The notes beneath the pieces were generated by a model. That model was not told the origin of the DNA, did not search any database, and saw only the letters and a list, made by a program, of their open reading frames with translations. The translations under genes and the position numbers were made by a program. Positions 18,306 to 25,673 of a DNA stretch of 64,000 nucleotides are shown here, in pieces. Every line of letters begins with the position of its first letter. The first letter of the stretch is position 1. Origin of the DNA: Balneola sp. MJW-20 (GTDB lineage: Bacteria; Bacteroidota; Rhodothermia; Balneolales; Balneolaceae); NCBI RefSeq assembly GCF_040811775.1, contig NZ_JBFNXW010000001.1, forward strand, positions 1,860,001 through 1,924,000, read 5' to 3'.

Positions 18306-19157
18306 ATGGCTGAAGTACCATCCTATTGGACGGTATTGACCATGCTGGAATGGGCTACAGAATATTTTGAAGAGAAAGAGGTCCGTTCACCACGGATGTC
18401 TATCGAGTGGCTGCTGGCAGATGTCCTGCAGATCAAACGTCTGGATCTCTACCTGAAATACGACCGCCCTCTTTCATCGGATGAATTGGAAAAATTACGT
18501 CCGATGGTAATACGACGTTCCCGGCACGAACCTCTTCAATACATTACTGGTGAAACCGATTTCCTGAATACGCTTATCAAAGTCAGGCCCGGGGTTCTTA
18601 TACCCCGATCTGAAACAGAGCAAATGGTTCAATCTATTCTGGATCATTATCCCTCTGACACTGCATTAAATGTCATTGATCTTGGCACCGGATCCGGGTG
18701 CATACCCATCGCACTAAAAAAAGAGCGGCCCGAGTGGCAGTTAACCGCCACTGATATTTCGGAAGAAGCTCTGGCTATTGCCAGAGAAAATGCCAGGCAT
18801 AATGAAACGGACATTCATTTTATTCTGGACGATTTTCTGGACAGTAAACTCTCCGACACCTTCGATATCATCATATCCAATCCTCCTTATATAGAAGAAA
18901 ATGAACGAGCTGGGCTGGATGCTGAAGTTAGAGAATTTGAGCCCGAAGCCGCATTGTTTTGTACCTCCACTGAAGAGATCTATTCGGGCATCAGTCGCTT
19001 TGCTAAAAAGCACCTAAAAAAAGACGGGAAAGCTTACCTCGAGATCAGTGAGTTTCAGGGACCAAAAAGCAAAAATATTTTAACTGAAAATGGCTGGAAT
19101 GCACAGCTGAAGCAGGACTACGACAATAAGGATAGATTTTTAGTTTTCGGGCATTGA
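18306..19157 (+). CDS. prmC: Peptide chain release factor N5-glutamine methyltransferase
   Basis: PrmC methylates the glutamine of the GGQ motif in release factors RF1 and RF2. The 283-residue protein has an N-terminal helical domain, the SAM-binding motif IDLGTGSGCIPIAL near 121-135, and the substrate-binding NPPYIEE near 190 that defines N5-glutamine methyltransferases. EPLQYITGE, from the linker before the catalytic domain, is also typical. It follows a small hypothetical gene by 3 nt. No release factor gene is adjacent. Confidence 0.93.
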   Translation: MAEVPSYWTVLTMLEWATEYFEEKEVRSPRMSIEWLLADVLQIKRLDLYLKYDRPLSSDELEKLRPMVIRRSRHEPLQYITGETDFLNTLIKVRPGVLIPRSETEQMVQSILDHYPSDTALNVIDLGTGSGCIPIALKKERPEWQLTATDISEEALAIARENARHNETDIHFILDDFLDSKLSDTFDIIISNPPYIEENERAGLDAEVREFEPEAALFCTSTEEIYSGISRFAKKHLKKDGKAYLEISEFQGPKSKNILTENGWNAQLKQDYDNKDRFLVFGH

Positions 19158-19208
19158 TTTGGCACGATTTTTTTCATGGAAGCGCTTCTATATACTTGCA
19201 TTTTAAAA

Positions 19209-19217
19209 TGTGGATAA
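19209..19217 (-). promoter_or_regulatory. DnaA box (perfect)
   Basis: TGTGGATAA is the exact complement of the consensus TTATCCACA. It begins the origin-like stretch and is followed by TGTTGAAAA, a weaker box-like site. Confidence 0.65.
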
Positions 19218-19372
19218 CTTGTTGAAAAGTTTTTCACCGGTGGCCGCCTCCCCCTTATGATGAGTGTAATCGGTCGTTAAGGCGGTGTTAAGACCTGTCA
19301 AGTGAAAAGTGATGAATTTTTATTATTTCTTTTAATTTATTGTCTGCCAGTTACTTACAATGATATAATACA

Positions 19373-19381
19373 TGTTGATAA
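19373..19381 (-). promoter_or_regulatory. DnaA box (one mismatch)
   Basis: TGTTGATAA corresponds to TTATCAACA, one base off the TTATNCACA consensus. It has the same orientation as the two perfect boxes and lies just right of the AT-rich run. Confidence 0.45.
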
Positions 19382-19471
19382 CTTTCCGCTTCAAGAAATT
19401 TATTCGTTTGACAAGTGACTAATAAATTGTCATTTTCAGACTCAGAAACGGTAAAACACTCTGATTTCCGG

Positions 19472-19480
19472 TGTGGATAA
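19472..19480 (-). promoter_or_regulatory. DnaA box (perfect)
   Basis: A second exact TGTGGATAA lies 52 nt before the dnaA start codon, where DnaA could repress its own transcription. Confidence 0.6.
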
Positions 19481-19516
19481 CTGAAGCCGTGGGTAACAAC
19501 ATTACAATCGTCTAGT

Positions 19517-19523
19517 AGGAGGA
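19517..19523 (+). promoter_or_regulatory. Strong Shine-Dalgarno site of dnaA
   Basis: AGGAGGA lies 8 nt before the TTG at 19532. It decides that TTG as the start. Such a complete anti-SD match is unusual among the genes of this window. Confidence 0.75.
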
Positions 19524-19531
19524 ATTGGGAA

Positions 19532-20980
19532 TTGCACGCTACAACAGCTGAAGAGGCATGGGAGAAGTGTCTGGACATAATTAAAGACAACATTAGCTAT
19601 CAAAAATTTAAGTCATGGTTTGAGCCTATAAAACCTGTTTCTATATCTGATGATAACACCCTTACTATACAGGTCCCCAGCCAGTTCTGGTATGAGTGGT
19701 TAGAAGAACATTATTATAGTATGCTGAGGTCTACTCTCGCTAAGGTATTAGGACCCGAGGGTAAACTTGAGTATTCTATTGTTATGGAGAAGTCGGATCA
19801 GTTTGAAAATAACAGGTCGGTCAGAATGCCACAGCGTCCGATGGGGCCAACCAAACCACAGGAAGCAAACGGATACCCTGACTCATATCCGGATCGCATT
19901 GAGAATCCTTTTGTGATCCCGGGAATCCGTAAAACCAAGATCGACTCCAATCTCAATAACAACTACGTATTCGAACGCTTTATTGAGGGAGACTGTAACC
20001 GTCTGGCCCGATCAGCCGCCATGGCGATCGCAGATAATCCCGGTAAAAATTCCTTTAATCCTCTTTTTGTATACGGCCCTACCGGTTTAGGAAAAACACA
20101 CCTGGTCCAGTCTATTGGTAACCGGATCAAAGAGAAGTTTGGAGACGAGAAATCTGTCCTATATATATCATCCGAAGCTTTTACCAATGAATTTGTACAC
20201 GCCATACGGAATAACCGGGCCAGCGAATTCTCCATGTTCTATCGCAACATTGATGTGCTGATGGTGGATGACATACAGTTCTTCAGCGGCAAAGAAAAAA
20301 CACAGGAAGAGTTCTTCCACATTTTCAATGCCCTGCATCAGGACGGAAAGCAGATCATCTTATCCAGCGACCGCGCGCCTAAAGATGTGCCGGATATAGA
20401 AGAGCGCCTGATCTCACGATTCAGCTGGGGATTAAGTGCTGATCTAAAAATGCCGGAATATGAAACCCGTTATGCTATTCTGGAGCGCAAGGCGAACGAC
20501 AATGGTATTGAGATCGACCCTGAGATCATTGAGTTCATTGCACACAATTTTAAATCAAATGTGCGTGATCTTGAGGGAGCTATCATTAAGCTTCTGGCAC
20601 ATGCCTCTCTGCAGAATATAGATGACATTGATCTTTCTATGGCCAAACGGGTGCTGAAGGATATGGTTAAGGAGTCACACACCCAGATCTCGATTGAATC
20701 CATTCAGAATTATGTTTGTGATTATTTCGGGATCGATACCAATAAGGTACGGGAGAAGACCCGGAAGCAGGAGATCGTGGAAGCCCGTCAGATCGCAATG
20801 TATCTTTCAAAGAAATTTACCAAGTCCAGCCTAAAGACCATCGGACTCCATTTCGGAGGACGCGACCACTCTACGGTGATCCATGCTATATCAACGGTCG
20901 AAGAGCGCATCTCTACCAGTCCCAAGCATAAACGAATGGTAGAAGAACTTCATCAGCGTATCGAAGTAGCCAGTCTTTAA
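19532..20980 (+). CDS. dnaA: Chromosomal replication initiator DnaA
   Basis: DnaA is the AAA+ initiator that binds DnaA boxes and melts the origin. The 482-residue protein has domain I (EEAWEKCLDIIKDNISYQKFKSWFEPI), a linker, Walker A GPTGLGKTH near 180, Walker B VLMVDDIQFF and sensor motifs. The domain IV helix-turn-helix includes GGRDHSTVIHA near 445-456. The start is TTG preceded by a perfect Shine-Dalgarno site. Its stop codon overlaps the folB start by one base (TAATG), and the operon continues through folK. dnaN does not follow. Confidence 0.97.
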   Translation: MHATTAEEAWEKCLDIIKDNISYQKFKSWFEPIKPVSISDDNTLTIQVPSQFWYEWLEEHYYSMLRSTLAKVLGPEGKLEYSIVMEKSDQFENNRSVRMPQRPMGPTKPQEANGYPDSYPDRIENPFVIPGIRKTKIDSNLNNNYVFERFIEGDCNRLARSAAMAIADNPGKNSFNPLFVYGPTGLGKTHLVQSIGNRIKEKFGDEKSVLYISSEAFTNEFVHAIRNNRASEFSMFYRNIDVLMVDDIQFFSGKEKTQEEFFHIFNALHQDGKQIILSSDRAPKDVPDIEERLISRFSWGLSADLKMPEYETRYAILERKANDNGIEIDPEIIEFIAHNFKSNVRDLEGAIIKLLAHASLQNIDDIDLSMAKRVLKDMVKESHTQISIESIQNYVCDYFGIDTNKVREKTRKQEIVEARQIAMYLSKKFTKSSLKTIGLHFGGRDHSTVIHAISTVEERISTSPKHKRMVEELHQRIEVASL

Positions 20981-21342
20981 TGGATGTACTGCGTGTCAAA
21001 GGAATGAAATTCCACGCTTTTCATGGTCATAATGAACAGGAAAAGATCGATGGAAATGATTTCGAAGTCGACCTCAGTCTATATTTTGATATGACTCTCC
21101 CAGGTGAGACCGATCGCCTGAAAGACGCGCTGGACTATGCCGGACTCAGAGAACTAACCTCAGAGATCATGAACGGACCCTCTGCAGATCTGATCGAGCA
21201 CCTCGCATTCAGGATCGGAAATAAGATCTGGAGCATTCACTCCGATCAGCTGGATAAACTGATCGTAAGACTCCGTAAGCTGAATCCTCCCATTGAAGGG
21301 GTTAATGATCATGTAGAAGCCGAATACTCATGGCCAAGGTGA
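20980..21342 (+). CDS. folB: Dihydroneopterin aldolase
   Basis: FolB cleaves 7,8-dihydroneopterin to 6-hydroxymethyl-dihydropterin in folate synthesis. The 120-residue protein has the family length, the opening VKGMKFHAFHGHNEQEK with the substrate-binding glutamate, the DALDYAGL segment and LIEHLAFRIGNKI. The C-terminal VRLRKLNPPI contains the catalytic-lysine region. Its start overlaps the dnaA stop codon by 1 nt, and it overlaps folK by 13 nt. This indicates translational coupling across dnaA-folB-folK. Confidence 0.93.
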   Translation: MDVLRVKGMKFHAFHGHNEQEKIDGNDFEVDLSLYFDMTLPGETDRLKDALDYAGLRELTSEIMNGPSADLIEHLAFRIGNKIWSIHSDQLDKLIVRLRKLNPPIEGVNDHVEAEYSWPR

Positions 21343-21818
21343 TCTTAGCATTGGGTTCTAATCTGGGTGATCCGCATAGGCAAATGAAAGAGGCGGCCAC
21401 TTTTCTTACCGAAATAACCCCTCAGTCCCCGGTTCTCTCTTCCATATACCGGACCGAACCGGTAGGTCCTTCCGAAAATGATTTTCTGAACGCGGTTGCC
21501 ATGATTGAAACAGCAATGGAACCGCATGAACTGCTGACCCGGATCAAAGAACAGGAGCGTAAACAGGGACGGCCTTCCAGATATCCGAAATGGACCGCCC
21601 GCACCCTCGACATTGATATTATTGCTTATGATGACTTGGTCATTGAAGCAGATAACCTTATCATTCCACATCCGGAATATACAGATCGACTATTCGTCCT
21701 GATGCCCTTAAAAGAGGTCCGGCCCGACTGGTCAGACCCGGCCACCGGCCGTCATGTTGATACGATGATCGAAGAGGCTCCGGGGATCCGAATTCAAAAG
21801 ACTAATTTAACCTGGTAA
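21330..21818 (+). CDS. folK: 2-amino-4-hydroxy-6-hydroxymethyldihydropteridine pyrophosphokinase
   Basis: FolK transfers pyrophosphate from ATP to hydroxymethyl-dihydropterin, the step after FolB. The 162-residue enzyme shows LALGSNLGDP, SSIYRTEPVG, DFLNAVAMIET, the ARTLDIDIIAYDD signature with the magnesium-binding Asp pair, and IPHPEYTDRLFVLMPLKEV. It overlaps the end of folB by 13 nt. FolP is not in the window. Confidence 0.95.
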   Translation: MAKVILALGSNLGDPHRQMKEAATFLTEITPQSPVLSSIYRTEPVGPSENDFLNAVAMIETAMEPHELLTRIKEQERKQGRPSRYPKWTARTLDIDIIAYDDLVIEADNLIIPHPEYTDRLFVLMPLKEVRPDWSDPATGRHVDTMIEEAPGIRIQKTNLTW

Positions 21819-21829
21819 ATTAACAGGGA

Positions 21830-22471
21830 ATGCCAAATTCTTTCGACTTTATTGCAATTGAAGGGGTGATCGGGGCCGGTAAAACCTCCCTTGCCTCACT
21901 GCTTGCAGAAAAAAGAGGAGCACGTCTGGTACTGGAAGAATTCAAGGACAACCCTTTTCTTCCCAAGTTTTATGAAGACCGGGAACGATATGCTTTCCAG
22001 ACACAGCTTGCTTTCTTAGCCAGCCGGTTCAAACAGCAGCAGAATATGATGAGTCAGGACCTCTTCCATGACTTCACCATTTCAGATTATATTTTTGAGA
22101 AAGACCGCATCTTTGCCCGACTGAATCTGGACCAGGATGAACTGGCATTATATGACAATATCTTCAACATCATGACCGGTATTGCTGCACAACCGGATCT
22201 TATTGTTTTCATTCAGTCTTCAGTGGAAAGACTGATGGAGAATATTGATAACCGCGGCCGGGATTATGAACAACATATCACGCCGGATTATCTGAAGGAA
22301 CTCAACGACGCTTATAATCATTTTTTCTACCACTACAGTAAGTCTCCGCTCATTATAATAAATGCAACGGAGATCGATTTTGTTAATAATCCGGATCATT
22401 TAGGTTATATTGAAGAACAGATCTTTGAGAAGCCGATCCACAGTAATATGCATATTCATATTGCACCCTGA
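21830..22471 (+). CDS. Deoxynucleoside kinase
   Basis: This 213-residue protein belongs to the deoxynucleoside kinase family that phosphorylates deoxyadenosine, deoxyguanosine or similar nucleosides for salvage. It has a P-loop at 12-20 (GVIGAGKTS), the E-D-R type motif around SDYIFEKDRIFARL, and a lid region with NRGRDYEQHI. Base specificity cannot be read with confidence. It starts 11 nt after folK, in the same operon. Confidence 0.85.
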   Translation: MPNSFDFIAIEGVIGAGKTSLASLLAEKRGARLVLEEFKDNPFLPKFYEDRERYAFQTQLAFLASRFKQQQNMMSQDLFHDFTISDYIFEKDRIFARLNLDQDELALYDNIFNIMTGIAAQPDLIVFIQSSVERLMENIDNRGRDYEQHITPDYLKELNDAYNHFFYHYSKSPLIIINATEIDFVNNPDHLGYIEEQIFEKPIHSNMHIHIAP

Positions 22472-22474
22472 GTC

Positions 22475-22669
22475 ATGTTAAAGTTTTTAGCTTTTATCAT
22501 AGCGTTCTATTTTATAGCACGATACATCAATCGCCTGTTTTTGGGATCCGGGCCCGGACAGGGAAGTTTCCGGCCAAATGACTCGGGGCAGCAAAGCAGA
22601 CAGGGTCGCAACCGTTCTCTGGATCATATTGAAGACGCAGAATTCGAAGACTTATCAGACAAAAATTAA
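22475..22669 (+). CDS. DUF4834-like small membrane protein
   Basis: This 64-residue protein has one N-terminal membrane segment (residues 1-23), a Gly/Gln/Arg-rich linker and an acidic C-terminal motif (HIEDAEFEDLSD). This layout matches DUF4834 proteins found throughout the Bacteroidota group. The function is unknown. It starts 3 nt after the deoxynucleoside kinase stop codon and 8 nt before the TPR gene, so it is part of the dnaA-folB-folK transcript. Confidence 0.7.
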   Translation: MLKFLAFIIAFYFIARYINRLFLGSGPGQGSFRPNDSGQQSRQGRNRSLDHIEDAEFEDLSDKN

Positions 22670-22677
22670 ATACATCA

Positions 22678-23223
22678 ATGAATTTCGAAGAGAAATTAAA
22701 TAAGGGTTTTGAGCTATTAAGAGAAAAGGATATTGATCACGCGCTGGACATAGCACGTGAACTTCAGAAAGAGGATCCTGAATCTCATGAAGCATTTTAT
22801 CTGGAAGCGCTCGTGATGCAGCAGCTGAACCAATGGGACATCGGTCTCAAATCCATTAAACAGGCACTGGAACTGGTGGATGACAATGCGGTCTACTTCA
22901 ATCTCCGCGGAAATATCCTTATGCAACAGGAGAAGCTGGACGAAGCTGAAAAAGACTTTGACAAAGCCATTGAACTGGGCGATACCCCTGCCGCACATCG
23001 CAACAAGGTAATGCTGATGCTGATGACGGATCGCGGTCAGGAAGCTATCCCTTACCTGATCGGCCGGATTAAGGAAAATCCACAGGATGCCGAGAACTGG
23101 ATCCTGATGGGTGACATGATCAATCGCGGTGGTCAGCCCGACAAAGCCCGCACCTATTACGAGCAGGCACTGAAGATCGATCCCGACAACGACTACGCAC
23201 AGCGACAGCTGGAGGAGATGTAG
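22678..23223 (+). CDS. Tetratricopeptide repeat protein
   Basis: The 181-residue protein consists of about four to five TPR helix pairs, for example EAFYLEALVMQQLNQWDIGLK, AVYFNLRGNILMQQEKLDEAEK and AENWILMGDMINRGGQPDKA (close to 34-residue spacing). It has no signal peptide and so is probably a cytoplasmic scaffold. It is the last gene of the dnaA-led run. The next 329 nt have no gene. The partner is unknown. Confidence 0.85.
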   Translation: MNFEEKLNKGFELLREKDIDHALDIARELQKEDPESHEAFYLEALVMQQLNQWDIGLKSIKQALELVDDNAVYFNLRGNILMQQEKLDEAEKDFDKAIELGDTPAAHRNKVMLMLMTDRGQEAIPYLIGRIKENPQDAENWILMGDMINRGGQPDKARTYYEQALKIDPDNDYAQRQLEEM

Positions 23224-23249
23224 GGCTGTAGTCTTGGTTAGAGAGTCTT

Positions 23250-23382
23250 GAGTTATAAGGATTCAGGAATGGGATTTGATGTGGTTTCGGCACCTTTTTT
23301 AGGACTTATATTTAAATAATAGGTTTAAATGGGATCAGCCATGACCCGAACTATTTACTTCCACACCGGAATCCTTTAACTC
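23250..23382. repeat. 133-bp element bounded by 14-bp imperfect inverted repeats
   Basis: In the 329-nt gene-free gap at 23224-23552, GAGTTATAAGGATTC (23250-23264) pairs with GAATCCTTTAACTC (23369-23382) with one bulged base. The ends could be a miniature transposable element or a large RNA stem. No target-site duplication is obvious. The rest of the gap holds nothing I can assign, apart from the likely promoter of the following gene. Confidence 0.35.
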
Positions 23383-23552
23383 AAATATTAACATAGGCGA
23401 GTTATAGCAATCACCTCTTTTTTTATTTTTAAGCTTAAATTCTTCGAGTCCCACCGGAAAAAATGTCACCTGTTTCAAAACTAATCCAAACACAGGCTCG
23501 TCTCATCTTCGGATTTATGTGGTAAAATTAACAACCACAAAAGAAGAGAAAA

Positions 23553-23978
23553 ATGAAAGAACACATCAGGAAATGGACTCTAACCGCCGGGATCTTATTG
23601 CTTATCAGCAGCATGGGACTGGCTCAGGATCAGGAGCGCCGGCGTGACCGGATCGAAGACAGCATAAGCCTGGAAGAAAGAGCAGATATCCGTATTGCCG
23701 TTATGAAGGAGTATATGGATCTCGATGAAACTGAAGCAAATGCTTATCGGGAGTCCTTTATCACACTGGAAAAGAAGGCAGTTGCTGCGATGCGTAAGAC
23801 GCGCAGACACCCGCGCACGAGAAGAGCTGAGGCTATAGACCTTAGAAAGGAACATCTCAAGGAAATGCAAAAGATCCTAAGCAAGGATCATTTTACGGTC
23901 TTCCTTGAAAACCATGAAGCGATCCAATATGACATTCGCCAACGCCTGAAAGAGAAAGTCCGAAAGGACGATCAGTAG
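23553..23978 (+). CDS. Small secreted helical protein, unknown function
   Basis: The 141-residue protein has a signal peptide (1-24, ending MGLAQ), followed by a highly charged, almost wholly helical mature part rich in Arg, Glu and Lys (EERADIRIAVMKEYMDLDETEANAYRE split over two helices, then TRRAEAIDLRKEHLKEMQKILS). It resembles Spy/CpxP-type periplasmic helical proteins in composition and length, but no LTxxQ motif is present. It is followed by a terminator. No family is assigned. Confidence 0.65.
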   Translation: MKEHIRKWTLTAGILLLISSMGLAQDQERRRDRIEDSISLEERADIRIAVMKEYMDLDETEANAYRESFITLEKKAVAAMRKTRRHPRTRRAEAIDLRKEHLKEMQKILSKDHFTVFLENHEAIQYDIRQRLKEKVRKDDQ

Positions 23979-23985
23979 GCAATAG

Positions 23986-24017
23986 ATCCTGCTCCGGAAA
24001 CGGAGTAGGATTTTTTT
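23986..24017 (+). terminator. Rho-independent terminator
   Basis: ATCCTGCTCCG-GAAA-CGGAGTAGGAT forms a GC-rich stem with a GAAA tetraloop, followed by seven T residues. It terminates the small secreted protein gene. The heptamer array begins at the next base. Confidence 0.9.
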
Positions 24018-24064
24018 GGACTCAGGACTCAGGACTCAGGACTCAGGACTCAGGACTCAGGACT
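24018..24064 (+). repeat. Perfect heptamer tandem repeat (GGACTCA), 6.7 copies
   Basis: GGACTCA repeats six times perfectly and ends with a partial GGACT. The array sits between a terminator and the promoter region of tRNA-Leu. Perfect identity suggests active slippage. Confidence 0.95.
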
Positions 24065-24073
24065 AATAAAGTA

Positions 24074-24105
24074 TTGAATTTTGTCCCTCAAAAGTCCTAT
24101 CTTTT
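24074..24105 (+). promoter_or_regulatory. Candidate promoter of tRNA-Leu
   Basis: TTG at 24074-24076 and TATCTTTT at 24098-24105 are separated by 21 nt. This matches the Bacteroidota-type promoter pattern and predicts a start just before the tRNA at 24116. Confidence 0.35.
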
Positions 24106-24115
24106 CTGCCTTCCT

Positions 24116-24199
24116 GCTCACGTGGCGGAATTGGTAGACGCGCACGCTTGAGGGGCGTGTGACCTAACGGTCGTGGAGGTTCGACTCCTCTCGTGAGCA
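24116..24199 (+). tRNA. tRNA-Leu (anticodon GAG)
   Basis: This is a class II cloverleaf. The acceptor is GCTCACG/CGTGAGC and the discriminator is A. The D arm contains TTGGTAGACGC, and the anticodon stem CACGC/GCGTG has loop TTGAGGG (anticodon GAG). A long variable arm (TGACCTAACGGTCGT) follows, then the T arm GAGG-TTCGACT-CCTC. It reads CUC and CUU. A terminator follows 12 nt later. Confidence 0.95.
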
Positions 24200-24211
24200 C
24201 TTAGTATTTTC

Positions 24212-24244
24212 AACCTCGTCGTAATTTAACGGCGAGGTTTTTTT
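24212..24244 (+). terminator. Rho-independent terminator of tRNA-Leu
   Basis: AACCTCG and CGAGGTT form the main stem, extended by an inner CG/CG pair, followed by seven T residues. Confidence 0.85.
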
Positions 24245-24351
24245 ATGTCCAGTAGTTGAGGAGCAACCAGCTAAGATCTTGCTGAAATAGTCTGAAACAA
24301 TGCCCTGTTTTAATCGTCATAACCCGGCACCTATTAATAAAGAGCGAAATT

Positions 24352-24816
24352 TTGAGTATTGATAAGACCACTCCAAAAGCATTAGCCCATTACAGCGTTA
24401 ACATAAAAATTAAACTGGCCTCTCTTTGGACTTCCTTGATGTTCCTGTACATCTACGCCGACTACTTCCAGCTTATGACCCCTGAGAAATTGGAAAAAAT
24501 GATGCAGCTTCAAACTCCTGTGGGACCTACATCACCCGGACTTTTGGTGATCTTTTCTGTGATCTTAATTATTCCGGCCCTGATGATCTTTCTTTCCGTT
24601 TTTCTGAAACCACCGCTCAACAAGTGGCTGAATATCATCATTGCATTGCTTTATTCCGGTATTTCGATACTTATCATCATTTCTGATATCGGTTATGATT
24701 GGCAGGCCTTCTTTGTACTTTTCAACTTTATAGAACTGGTTGTCTTTGCAACGATCATCGCGCAGGCATGGAAATGGCCGCGAACGAATATGGACCATTC
24801 TAATCCGGTTTCTTAA
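24352..24816 (+). CDS. DUF6326-like membrane protein
   Basis: The 154-residue protein has four predicted membrane helices (about 23-40, 65-85, 92-110 and 117-137). It has a polar extracytoplasmic stretch between the first two, including YADYFQLMTPEKLEKMM, which resembles DUF6326 proteins. The start is TTG at 24352; the next methionine falls inside the first helix. It is followed after 49 nt by another membrane protein gene on the same strand. The biochemical role is unknown. Confidence 0.6.
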   Translation: MSIDKTTPKALAHYSVNIKIKLASLWTSLMFLYIYADYFQLMTPEKLEKMMQLQTPVGPTSPGLLVIFSVILIIPALMIFLSVFLKPPLNKWLNIIIALLYSGISILIIISDIGYDWQAFFVLFNFIELVVFATIIAQAWKWPRTNMDHSNPVS

Positions 24817-24865
24817 CCGCGATCAGCAGCAGTATTACTGAAAATATTATGAAAACAGACAGATC

Positions 24866-25582
24866 ATGAATGAAGAACACAGAAAGCTGATCAAAACAGC
24901 CAGAATAACAGGAATCTGGTATTTGTTGCTGGCGATCTCCGGGATATTTGGGTTTATGGTATTTCATTCTCAGATCTATGTTTCGGGTGATCCCGAACAA
25001 ACGCTGACCAACCTGATCAACCTGGAGTTTCTTTCCAGAATAAGGCTCTTATTTGAAATGATAATTGTCCTCTCACAAGCTCTCGCTGCATTCTGGTTTT
25101 ACCGGTTATTTAAAAATTTCAATGCTGGCCAGGCCTGGGCATTAGGTGTCTGGGGAACGGTAAATTCAATTATCATAATGATCAGTGCCATTTCTATGGC
25201 TTCAGCGATCCAGATAGCAAATTCCACCGTTCACGTTTTTGATGATCAGGTTATATTAATTGACCTAATTGGTAATTTGATCAAGCATTCGTGGAATATA
25301 GGAGGGCTTTTCTTTGGACTTTGGCTTATCCCTATGGGATATATTGTGATCATTTCAAATAGAATGCCATTGTGGTTAGGCCGGACACTGATCGCCGGAG
25401 GCCTTGGTTACATTATTAGCACACTGATCTATTATATGGGTATCAGTCATTCGCTGTTAAATGTTTTGACCATACCCGCTACGGTCGGGGAGTTCTGGAT
25501 GATAGGCTATCTGCTGATCTATGGAGTACGCCCATTAAATGATCTCTCGGCAATGACAGATGAATATTCCGAGCTGGACTGA
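24866..25582 (+). CDS. DUF4386-family membrane protein
   Basis: The 238-residue protein has six to seven membrane helices. It shows the DUF4386 pattern: ARITGIWYLLLAISGIFG at the N-terminus, a mid segment with IGGLFFGLWLIPMGYIV, and a C-terminal LTIPATVGEFWMIGYLLIYG. Proteins of this family are uncharacterised. It lies downstream of the DUF6326-like gene and is convergent with the multicopper oxidase gene. Confidence 0.75.
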   Translation: MNEEHRKLIKTARITGIWYLLLAISGIFGFMVFHSQIYVSGDPEQTLTNLINLEFLSRIRLLFEMIIVLSQALAAFWFYRLFKNFNAGQAWALGVWGTVNSIIIMISAISMASAIQIANSTVHVFDDQVILIDLIGNLIKHSWNIGGLFFGLWLIPMGYIVIISNRMPLWLGRTLIAGGLGYIISTLIYYMGISHSLLNVLTIPATVGEFWMIGYLLIYGVRPLNDLSAMTDEYSELD

Positions 25583-25673
25583 AAAAATTACTTCCACTCA
25601 GTTATAAGACAAAGCCCTAACTGTTATAGCTTTCAATGCATTAAATGACTGAAGTGCCTTTATAAAGGCTATT

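Larger units (their letters stand above)
19158..19531. other. Candidate replication origin / dnaA regulatory region
   Basis: This 374-nt gene-free stretch upstream of dnaA holds two perfect DnaA boxes and one near-match, all in the same orientation. An AT-rich run at 19311-19345 could serve as an unwinding element. The segment starting TGTGGATAACTTGTTGAAAA at 19209 is of the kind often seen at bacterial origins near dnaA. It could equally be a dnaA autoregulatory region. The rightward ribosomal gene cluster to its left would be head-on with replication from this point. Confidence 0.5.
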
